Shown one piece after another: positions 22,752 to 28,491 of a stretch of DNA of 28,491 nucleotides. The notes under the pieces are model-generated. The model searched no databases and was not told where the DNA came from. It saw only the letters and a list, made by a program, of their open reading frames with translations. Within the stretch, counting starts at the first letter, position 1, and every line of letters starts with the position of its first letter. This stretch comes from DASWHX01 sp036397995 (GTDB taxonomy: Bacteria; Bacteroidota; Bacteroidia; Cytophagales; Cyclobacteriaceae): positions 1 through 28,491 of the forward strand of contig DASWHX010000120.1 of NCBI GenBank assembly GCA_036397995.1. The letters are read 5' to 3'. Position numbers and translations under genes: made by a program.

Positions 22752-24044
22752 ATGAAGAAGATCCCTTTGTATGTAAAAATATTGATTGGAATGGGCTTGG
22801 GTGTGATCTGGAGTATTATCGCCCAGAACTATGAACTGATGGATTTCACAAATGACTGGATAAAGCCTTTCGGCACTATTTTCATCAATGGACTAAAACT
22901 GATAGCCGTACCCTTAATTTTAGTTTCATTAATTGATGGTATAAGTGGTTTAAAAGATATAACAAAGCTTAGCCGCATTGGAGGAAAGACTATTGCCTTT
23001 TATTTGTTTACTACGGTTCTCGCAATCACTATAGGATTGCTGCTGGTAAATACTATAAAGCCAGGTAAATTTCTAACCCCGGAAAAACGGGAAGAACTGC
23101 GGGAAGCCTATGCATCAGACGCGCAACTAAGAGTTACGGAAGCTCAAAGTGAACAAGAGAAGGGTCCCCTTCAAATGTTTGTGAATATTGTCCCGGATAA
23201 TGTTTTCCAGTCAATGACAGATAACCGGGCAATGCTTCAGGTGATCTTCTTTTCTTTCATGTTTGGAATTGCGATGATTTTTGTTGGGGAAGAGAAAGTT
23301 AAAAATGTGAAAGGATTTTTTTCCGGTGTAAACGTCATAATTCTCAAAATTGTGGATATCATAATGAGGTATTCACCCATCGGGGTATTTGCGCTACTGG
23401 GGAGTTTGAGTATCGACGCTTCGATGTTCAAGGCATTAGGCGTTTATTCTCTTACAGTTTTGGCAGGACTTGCCCTAATGGTAGTTGTATTATATCCCTT
23501 AATAATACGTATTTTTACTCACATTAAATACCGGCATTTTCTGAAGGGAATTTTTCCGGCCCAGATACTGGCATTTTCCACCAGTTCAAGTGCGGCAACC
23601 CTGCCGGTAACCATGGAAAGAGTTGAAAAAAAATTAGGTGTATCGGAAGAGGTGAGTAGTTTTGTGTTACCGTTAGGCGCCACGGTTAACATGGATGGAA
23701 CGGCTATCCACCAGGCAGTGTCTGCAGTTTTTATCGCCCAGGCATTTGGGCACGATTTGCAATTGGCAGATCAGTTGGTTATTGTCCTTACCGCAACGCT
23801 TTCTTCCATAGGTGCCGCCGCTGTACCCAGCGCGGGGTTAATCATGTTGGTAATTGTACTAAGTGCAATTGGTGTCGATCCGGAAGGTCTCGCACTAATC
23901 ATTGCTCTTGACCGACCCCTTGATATGTGTAGAACCGTAGTAAATGTAACCGGGGATGCCACCGTAGCCACCTTAGTTGCGAGTTCCGAAGGAGAACTGG
24001 CAACTGGCATAGATGAAGCCCGCTTAAATGCTGATGATGAATAA
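22752..24044 (+). CDS. Na+ (or H+)/dicarboxylate or acidic amino acid symporter (DAACS/GltP family)
   Basis: A 430-residue secondary transporter of the glutamate/dicarboxylate:cation symporter family with about eight membrane helices and two re-entrant hairpins. HP1 has SSSAATLP (278-285), TM7 has TVNMDGT (311-317), and TM8 has DRPLDMCRTVVNVTGD (387-402). By alignment with GltPh, D391 and R394 correspond to D394/R397, and N398/D402 to the Na+-site N401/D405. R394 predicts an acidic side chain on the substrate (glutamate, aspartate, succinate or similar). An insertion rich in charged residues (about 103-140) lies where loop 3-4 varies in this family. It sits 12 nt after aroC, with no obvious functional link. 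Confidence 0.95.
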   Translation: MKKIPLYVKILIGMGLGVIWSIIAQNYELMDFTNDWIKPFGTIFINGLKLIAVPLILVSLIDGISGLKDITKLSRIGGKTIAFYLFTTVLAITIGLLLVNTIKPGKFLTPEKREELREAYASDAQLRVTEAQSEQEKGPLQMFVNIVPDNVFQSMTDNRAMLQVIFFSFMFGIAMIFVGEEKVKNVKGFFSGVNVIILKIVDIIMRYSPIGVFALLGSLSIDASMFKALGVYSLTVLAGLALMVVVLYPLIIRIFTHIKYRHFLKGIFPAQILAFSTSSSAATLPVTMERVEKKLGVSEEVSSFVLPLGATVNMDGTAIHQAVSAVFIAQAFGHDLQLADQLVIVLTATLSSIGAAAVPSAGLIMLVIVLSAIGVDPEGLALIIALDRPLDMCRTVVNVTGDATVATLVASSEGELATGIDEARLNADDE

Positions 24045-24052
24045 AAATACCT

Positions 24053-24060
24053 TATTTTTG
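24053..24060 (+). promoter_or_regulatory. -7 promoter element TATTTTTG for the NFU gene
   Basis: A perfect TAnnTTTG match in the 37-nt gap after the symporter gene, 21 nt before the NFU start codon. It would give a short leader of about 15 nt. Confidence 0.5.
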
Positions 24061-24081
24061 TAAAGAATTAATCCTGTTGAA

Positions 24082-24672
24082 ATGATTGAAGCGAAAGAAA
24101 AAGATCCAGTGAGTATTTATATGGAGTCAAACCCAAATCCAAACTCATTAAAGTTTGTGGCAAATAAAATGCTCATTCAGGAGGGAAAGAGTTATGATTT
24201 CCCGGATATTGAAAGTGCGGAATTTGCCCCACTCGCCCGTGAGTTGTTCGCGCTGGATTATGTGGATAGGGTTTTCTACATGAGCAATTTTGTGACCGTT
24301 ACAAAAAAAGAAAACATTGAATGGGTTGAAATTCAAAATGAGTTAAAATCAAAAATTAAATCATTCTTAGAATCAGATAAGCCTTTACTGACTAAAGAAC
24401 CGGAGCCATATCAACCTGAAATCGAAACAGTTGCCGATTCTGATACCGTAGCCAGGATAAAAGAGGTTCTTGATGAATATGTAAAGCCCGCGGTTGAAAT
24501 GGATGGCGGTGCTATTCAATTTGAATCCTTTGGTGAAGGCGTGCTAAAAGTAAATTTGCAGGGAAGCTGCAGCGGATGTCCGTCATCAACCGTCACGCTG
24601 AAAGCGGGCATTGAAAATCTACTCAAAAAAATGGTGCCGGAAGTTAAAGAAGTTCAGGCACTGGGAGTTTAG
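24082..24672 (+). CDS. NFU-type iron-sulfur cluster scaffold/carrier
   Basis: A 196-residue protein with the two-domain architecture of mitochondrial NFU1. An N-terminal Nfu_N domain (about 8-95) begins YMESNPNPNSLKFVANKML. A charged linker follows, then a C-terminal NifU domain (about 120-196) with VEMDGGAIQFESF and the cluster-binding GSCSGCPSS (C163, C166). In a homodimer the CxxC pairs hold a [4Fe-4S] cluster for delivery to client apoproteins. It has its own promoter-like element. Nothing else of the Suf/Isc machinery is nearby; a plausible local client is QueG, but NFU proteins serve many targets. Confidence 0.95.
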   Translation: MIEAKEKDPVSIYMESNPNPNSLKFVANKMLIQEGKSYDFPDIESAEFAPLARELFALDYVDRVFYMSNFVTVTKKENIEWVEIQNELKSKIKSFLESDKPLLTKEPEPYQPEIETVADSDTVARIKEVLDEYVKPAVEMDGGAIQFESFGEGVLKVNLQGSCSGCPSSTVTLKAGIENLLKKMVPEVKEVQALGV

Positions 24673-24683
24673 TCTTTCTGAAC

Positions 24684-24691
24684 TATTTTTG
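24684..24691 (+). promoter_or_regulatory. -7 promoter element TATTTTTG directly before the CoA-transferase gene
   Basis: A perfect TAnnTTTG match ending 4 nt before the ATG at 24696. An in-frame TGA at 24690-24692 rules out an earlier start, so a transcript from this promoter would have no leader or only a few bases. The 11-mer AACTATTTTTG and its 4-nt distance to ATG are identical to those at kynU. Confidence 0.45.
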
Positions 24692-24695
24692 AAGG

Positions 24696-25967
24696 ATGAA
24701 AAAGTCGGCCGCCGAAGCCCTTGCATGCGTACAATCCGGAAATCATATATTCATCCATAGTGTTGCCGCTGCACCTCAGCATTTAATCAGAGCACTGGCT
24801 GACAGGTCATCAGAGCTGCGTGATGTTCAAATCTACCAATTGCATACTGAAGGTGTTGCCCCATACGCGGACCCGGGCATGGAGAAATCTTTTCACACCA
24901 ATTGTTTTTTTATTGGAGCCAATGTAAGGAAAGCGGTAGAAGAGGGCCGTGGCAGTTACATTCCGGTTTTTCTTTCCGAAGTACCGTATTTAATTCGAAA
25001 AGAAATCGTTCGAATAGATGTAAGTCTAATCACCGTATCACCGCCGGACAAGCATGGATTTTGCAGCCTGGGAACTTCTGTTGATGCAACCCGGTCTGCA
25101 ATCGAAATGTCAGAGATTGTAATAGCGCAGGTAAATCACTATATGCCCAGGACACATGGTGATGCGCAGATCCATATCGGCAAATTGAATTTCATTATTG
25201 AACATGATGAACCGCTGGTAGAACATGGACCGCCTGTAATTGATGAATTAACGCGTAAAGTTGGAATTCATGTAGCAAGTTTGATTGATGATGGTGCAAC
25301 ATTGCAAATGGGAATCGGGGCTATACCTAACGCGGTTTTGGGTCAGCTTAAAATGCATAAAGACCTGGGCATACACACGGAAATGTTTTCCGATGGAATT
25401 ATTCCACTTGTGGAAAGCGGCGTCATCACAGGAAAATATAAAGTGAAATATCCAGGCCGGGTTGTTGCCACCTTCGTGATGGGGACAAAAAAGCTTTACG
25501 ATTTTGTGGATGATAACCCGTTAATGGCATTGCTGGAATGCTCTTATGTAAATGACACTAAGATAATCAGACAAAACCCGCGAGTCACGGCAATAAACTC
25601 CGCTATTGAAATTGATTTAACCGGTCAGGTTTGCGCTGACAGTATTGGAAGCCGGATGTACTCCGGCGTTGGCGGACAAATGGATTTCATTCGGGGGGCC
25701 TCTCTTTCACAAGGTGGTAAAGCAATCATTGCTTTACCTTCTATTACTTCGCGTGGTGAAACGAGAATTGTGCCACAACTGAAAGATGGTGCAGGCGTAG
25801 TTACCACCCGCGCACACGTACATTATGTAGTTACCGAAAACGGCATAGCGCATTTATACGGAAAGACCCTTAAAGAGCGGGCCAAGGAATTGATTACCAT
25901 CAGTCATCCGGATCACCAGGAAGGATTGGACAGGGTTTTTCATGAGAGATTTAAGTCATTGATGTAG
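24696..25967 (+). CDS. Acetyl-CoA hydrolase/4-hydroxybutyrate CoA-transferase family protein
   Basis: A 423-residue class I CoA-transferase-type enzyme that moves CoA between acyl groups through a glutamyl-CoA intermediate, or hydrolyses acetyl-CoA. Evidence: MGIGAIPNAVL (205-215), the catalytic Glu candidate E229 in HTEMFSDG, and YSGVGGQMDFIRGASLSQGGKAIIALPS near the C-terminus, all standard for the Cat1/AbfT group. The start is fixed by an in-frame TGA two codons upstream, making the N-terminus a few residues shorter than many homologues, but the first helix and SGNHIFI are present. It may balance acetate and acetyl-CoA together with acs, though the two genes are far apart and on opposite strands. 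Specificity (acetyl, succinyl, 4-hydroxybutyryl or butyryl) cannot be read. Confidence 0.92.
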   Translation: MKKSAAEALACVQSGNHIFIHSVAAAPQHLIRALADRSSELRDVQIYQLHTEGVAPYADPGMEKSFHTNCFFIGANVRKAVEEGRGSYIPVFLSEVPYLIRKEIVRIDVSLITVSPPDKHGFCSLGTSVDATRSAIEMSEIVIAQVNHYMPRTHGDAQIHIGKLNFIIEHDEPLVEHGPPVIDELTRKVGIHVASLIDDGATLQMGIGAIPNAVLGQLKMHKDLGIHTEMFSDGIIPLVESGVITGKYKVKYPGRVVATFVMGTKKLYDFVDDNPLMALLECSYVNDTKIIRQNPRVTAINSAIEIDLTGQVCADSIGSRMYSGVGGQMDFIRGASLSQGGKAIIALPSITSRGETRIVPQLKDGAGVVTTRAHVHYVVTENGIAHLYGKTLKERAKELITISHPDHQEGLDRVFHERFKSLM

Positions 25968-26044
25968 TATCAATTGCAGATCGTCAATTTTCAATCGTAA
26001 TGAAAATGGAATAAATTGCATATTGATCTTGGCACATTGAAATG

Positions 26045-26119
26045 GGGGCGTTAGCTCAGCTGGTTTAGAGCGCTTGCTTGACAGGCAAGAGGTCACAGGT
26101 TCGAATCCCGTACGTCCCA
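26045..26119 (+). tRNA. tRNA-Val (anticodon GAC)
   Basis: The full cloverleaf can be drawn. The acceptor GGGGCGT (26045-26051) pairs with ACGTCCC (26112-26118) with one G-U. The D-stem is GCTC/GAGC, and the anticodon stem CTTGC/GCAAG has loop TTGACAG giving anticodon GAC at 26080-26082. The T-arm is ACAGG-TTCGAAT-CCCGT with one A-C mismatch at the middle pair (26097/26109). The discriminator is A at 26119 and the CCA end is not encoded. It reads GUC and GUU valine codons. It stands alone between two protein genes. Confidence 0.95.
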
Positions 26120-26320
26120 CAAGAATAAACTTATCATGAAAATTAGCAATCCAGGAGATTTTAAAATTTTTCCTCTCGCAGATTATCGCGGGAAACTTCC
26201 TCAACCATTTTTTGGGTTCAGAAGGGCAATTCAAAAACCGATCATCGAATCAAATTTCCTCCCATTGTAATTACCCGCCACCGTTGAAATAATAGTAAAG
26301 GGAAACATTTTTAATCAATA

Positions 26321-26334
26321 GTTACATTTGTAAC
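26321..26334 (+). promoter_or_regulatory. marR promoter with overlapping palindromic operator candidate
   Basis: GTTACA-TT-TGTAAC is a perfect 14-nt inverted repeat 17 nt before the marR start. The -7 consensus match TACATTTG (26323-26330) lies inside it, so a protein bound here would block RNA polymerase. MarR proteins are homodimers that bind such short palindromes and commonly repress their own operon. That the adjacent MarR protein binds here is inference. Confidence 0.6.
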
Positions 26335-26351
26335 CATTTTGATAACACCCA

Positions 26352-26837
26352 ATGGGATTAGAAAATATAGCTTATGGCCGGCTGTTTGCCCGAATCGCGG
26401 AGGCTTACTTAAATGTCCTCTCCAGAAAGGTCGAACCTTTTGGACTCGACCGGTATTTTGGCGCATTGCTATACATTGTTGAAAATTCTGGTAAAATAAC
26501 CCAGAAACAATTGGGCCGTCATTTAAGTAAAGATAAAGTCTCTGTGCTCCGATGTGTGAATTACCTGATTGCCCAGGGACTGGTACTCAAGAAAATGAAT
26601 CAACAAGACAAGCGCGAATCTTTTCTTGCGGCATCGGAAAAAAGCAAAAAATTAGCTCCAATTATCTCTGTGGCGATAAGAGATACAAATAACATTCTGT
26701 TTAATAATTTTCAAAAAAAAGAATTTAAAGAATTTGAAACCGGATTAAAAAAATTATTAACGGTGGTAGATAAGATGCCGGATCCGGATTTTATTATTAG
26801 AGCTGAAAAAAAGAAAAACCTGGTTTTTGAGAGATGA
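26352..26837 (+). CDS. MarR-family transcriptional regulator
   Basis: A 161-residue winged-helix regulator. The N-terminal dimerisation helix (about 1-30) is followed by helix-turn-helix ITQKQLGRHLSKDKVSVLRCVNYL (about 54-77), which has the MarR-type recognition helix. The wing is GLVLKKMNQQDKRESFLAASEK, with the D-x-R tip typical of MarR. A long C-terminal helix pair completes the dimer interface. It probably represses itself and the following efflux genes until a toxic ligand binds. Evidence for this is the palindrome over its promoter and the ATGA overlap (26834-26837) with the membrane fusion gene. The ligand is unknown. Confidence 0.93.
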   Translation: MGLENIAYGRLFARIAEAYLNVLSRKVEPFGLDRYFGALLYIVENSGKITQKQLGRHLSKDKVSVLRCVNYLIAQGLVLKKMNQQDKRESFLAASEKSKKLAPIISVAIRDTNNILFNNFQKKEFKEFETGLKKLLTVVDKMPDPDFIIRAEKKKNLVFER

Positions 26838-27883
26838 ATAAGAAATTACTTTTAGTGACCGGAATGCTTGGCATATTGTTTCCTGGAACTTCATGTCAGG
26901 AGGGAAAACAACAAGCAGTACCTATTAGCAGGTCTTTACTTCAGGTTGAAGCTATAGTGGCAAAACCACGACGTTTTGAAAATAAATTTACAGCGACTGC
27001 TAATCTGCTTGCTTTTGAAGAAGTTGAATTGCGGGCTCCGGTTTCAGGAACAGTATTGGGTATTTACTTTCAGGAAGCACAGAATGTAAAGCAGGGTGAT
27101 TTGCTGGTTAGGCTTGATGACCGTACTCTTAACGCTCAAATAAAGGGATTGAAAGTTCAGCTTGAAGCATCTCTCAGTGATCTGAGAAGAAAGAAGGAAT
27201 TGCTAAAAGTTGAAGGAGTCAGCGAAGAGGAAGTAGAGCAATCCCAGGCAGTTGTAGATGGAATTAAATCAAGCATGGATGAGCTTACAGTTTCTGTGAA
27301 TCTTGCGAATATAAGGGCTCCATTTGATGGCAGAGTCGGGATGAGAAATTTCAGTATGGGCTCTTACTTGTCACAAGGGCAAACGATAACCCAACTTGTT
27401 CAGACTCAAAAACTTAAGGTAGATTTTAATCTTGCGAGCCGATATCTGGATGAGGTTAAGGTTGGAAAGAAAATAAAAGTAATATCTTCATCAGATACCC
27501 TGGAAGCTGAAGTTTATGCCATTAGTCCTTTTGTAAACGCTACTTCAAGAACTGCACAGGTGCGAGCCATCATCCAAAATAATAACCGTGGATTCATTCC
27601 CGGTGACTTTGCCGAAGTGCAGGTAGCACTTAATGTTGATAATGAAGCTCTGGTTGTTCCCACAGATGTTATTATTCCTGATTTGAATGCCCAAACATTG
27701 TTTATTTATAGAAATGGCAGGGCCATGAGAACTGAAGTCTTACTTGGATCACGAACTGATACTGAAGTTCAAATCTTATCCGGCCTAAGTCCGGGTGATA
27801 CTGTTTTAACAACCGGTTTGCTTCAGGTAAAGGATTTAACTCAGGTTGAGATAACAGAATTTGTTAAACCGGTAACTCTATGA
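26834..27883 (+). CDS. RND efflux periplasmic adaptor (membrane fusion protein, HlyD/AcrA family)
   Basis: A 349-residue adaptor linking an RND pump to an outer-membrane channel. An N-terminal export signal (about 1-20) precedes C21; the PGTSC context is only a weak lipobox, so lipidation is possible but not certain. The order is biotinyl-lipoyl half VELRAPVSGTVLGIYF...VKQGDLLVRLDD (about 63-95), an alpha-hairpin shorter than in AcrA (about 97-145), lipoyl half NIRAPFDGRVGM (about 158-169), beta-barrel, and membrane-proximal domain ending in GLSPGDTVLTTGLLQVK. The start overlaps marR and the stop overlaps the pump gene, both as ATGA, so the three are translated as one unit. No TolC-type gene is seen before the window ends. 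Confidence 0.95.
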   Translation: MNKKLLLVTGMLGILFPGTSCQEGKQQAVPISRSLLQVEAIVAKPRRFENKFTATANLLAFEEVELRAPVSGTVLGIYFQEAQNVKQGDLLVRLDDRTLNAQIKGLKVQLEASLSDLRRKKELLKVEGVSEEEVEQSQAVVDGIKSSMDELTVSVNLANIRAPFDGRVGMRNFSMGSYLSQGQTITQLVQTQKLKVDFNLASRYLDEVKVGKKIKVISSSDTLEAEVYAISPFVNATSRTAQVRAIIQNNNRGFIPGDFAEVQVALNVDNEALVVPTDVIIPDLNAQTLFIYRNGRAMRTEVLLGSRTDTEVQILSGLSPGDTVLTTGLLQVKDLTQVEITEFVKPVTL

Positions 27884-28491
27884 CCCTATCAGAATTAAGC
27901 ATTAAACGACCTGTGCTGGCAACTGTGTTTGCTATCACCATCGTGTTATTTGGTTTTGTTGGTATGTATTCTCTTGGTGTCAGGGAATATCCCAGCGTAG
28001 ATCCACCCGTTGTTACGGTTAGCACCAGCTATACCGGGGCGAATGCCGGAATTATTGAATCTCAGATTACTGAGCCCTTAGAGGAAGCAATTAACAGTGT
28101 TGCGGGAATAAAGTCGCTTCGTTCAACCAGCAGTGATGGAAGAAGTTCTGTAACAATTGAGTTCGAAACTGATGTTGACATTGAAGATGCCGCCAATGAT
28201 GTGAGAGACAAAGTGTCCCAGGCAGTTCGAAGTCTGCCTCCTGATGCTAATCCTCCGGTAGTATCGAAAGCAGATGCAGATGCGCAAACTATTTTTTCCC
28301 TTACCGTGCAAAGTGACAAAAGAACGCTATTAGAACTAACCGAACTTGGTAATAATGTGTTTAAAGAAAGGCTTCAAACCATTCCGGGAGTCAGCAGTAT
28401 TCGTGTTTGGGGTGAAAGAAAATATGCTATGCGCATTATCCTTAATCCTGATAAGCTGGAAGCTTTCAGCTTAACGCCATTGGATATTCGA
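27880..28491 (+). CDS. RND-family efflux pump, inner-membrane permease (3' end outside window)
   Basis: The first 204 residues of an AcrB/HAE-type proton-driven drug efflux pump; a complete protein would have about 1000-1050. The N-terminus MTLSELSIKRPVLATVFAITIVLFGFVG is the usual cytosolic amphipathic start plus TM1. REYPSVDPPVVTVSTSYTGANAGIIESQITEPLEEAINSVAGI is the hallmark start of the porter (PN1) domain, and IPGVSSIRVWGERKYAMRI follows. The FxxxxYPxVDPPxVxVxTxYxGAxA pattern indicates the hydrophobic/amphiphilic efflux group rather than heavy-metal CusA. The start overlaps the adaptor stop by 4 nt. Substrates are unknown. Confidence 0.95.
   Translation, partial: MTLSELSIKRPVLATVFAITIVLFGFVGMYSLGVREYPSVDPPVVTVSTSYTGANAGIIESQITEPLEEAINSVAGIKSLRSTSSDGRSSVTIEFETDVDIEDAANDVRDKVSQAVRSLPPDANPPVVSKADADAQTIFSLTVQSDKRTLLELTELGNNVFKERLQTIPGVSSIRVWGERKYAMRIILNPDKLEAFSLTPLDIR

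Larger units (their letters stand above)
25968..26351. other. Gene-poor stretch holding tRNA-Val and the marR control region
   Basis: Apart from the tRNA (26045-26119) and the marR promoter/operator (26321-26334), this 384-nt stretch shows nothing I can name. A 44-codon ATG frame runs 26136-26270 right after the tRNA; it lacks a recognisable domain and I do not call it a gene. No integrase, direct repeat of the tRNA 3' end, or other sign of integration is visible. Confidence 0.6.

Noticed and set aside
25956..26234. 92-codon minus-strand frame containing GRTGFEPVTSCLSSKRSKPAELTPP
   Set aside because: This peptide is the well-known false translation of the strand opposite a tRNA gene; it lies exactly over tRNA-Val and is not a gene.
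26136..26270. 44-codon plus-strand frame directly after tRNA-Val
   Set aside because: It has no recognisable domain, promoter or ribosome binding site and no homologue I recall. It could be a remnant, but the evidence is too thin.
26045..26340. Possible integration site at tRNA-Val
   Set aside because: tRNA 3' ends are common attachment sites, but I see no integrase gene, no repeated tRNA end and no change in composition around it.

Overview
The window comes from a chromosome of a Bacteroidota member, most likely of the Cytophagales type. The evidence is indirect. Good matches to the Bacteroidota -7 promoter element (TAnnTTTG) precede several genes, and Shine-Dalgarno sequences are weak or absent. 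The genes themselves (BatD, a bacteroidetal lipid A-type acyltransferase, a kynurenine cluster, an NFU-type scaffold, MarR-MFP-RND) suit that phylum. I see no prophage, insertion sequence, CRISPR array or defence island. This is largely housekeeping and catabolic chromosome.

Layout. (1) 1-2407: the 3' part of dxs (isoprenoid precursor synthesis), then an unrecognised membrane protein with a cytosolic zinc ribbon. (2) 2411-8986: a kynurenine catabolic cluster in two divergent arms. The minus arm is an unusual SDR followed by an aminomuconate-semialdehyde-type dehydrogenase. The plus arm is 3-hydroxyanthranilate dioxygenase, ACMS decarboxylase, kynureninase and kynurenine 3-monooxygenase. Together they would turn kynurenine into 2-aminomuconate. 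Tryptophan dioxygenase, kynurenine formamidase and a 2-aminomuconate deaminase are not in the window. (3) 8983-15594, all minus strand: apbE, a ZIP metal transporter, acs, an LpxL-family acyltransferase, an MltF-like lipoprotein lytic transglycosylase and a TerB-like protein. acs has its own promoter. (4) 15722-18751, plus strand and tightly packed: ruvB, corA, queG, closed by a bidirectional terminator shared with a 61-residue protein gene on the minus strand. (5) 19139-21521: a lone batD and a secreted protein of two NlpE-like repeats. (6) 21660-25967: aroC, a DAACS dicarboxylate/amino acid symporter, an NFU iron-sulfur scaffold and an acetyl-CoA hydrolase/CoA-transferase family protein. (7) 26045-28491: tRNA-Val(GAC), then a MarR regulator, membrane fusion protein and RND pump (cut by the window end), each start overlapping the previous stop by 4 nt. 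A palindrome over the promoter suggests autoregulation.

The most interesting details are small. They are an SDR that lacks the YxxxK catalytic motif inside the kynurenine cluster, a CorA with GTN in place of GMN, two genes (kynU and the CoA-transferase) with an identical promoter-like 11-mer exactly 4 nt before the ATG (possible leaderless mRNAs), the MarR operator candidate, and three conserved-looking proteins of unknown function. I did not find a clearly new multi-gene system.
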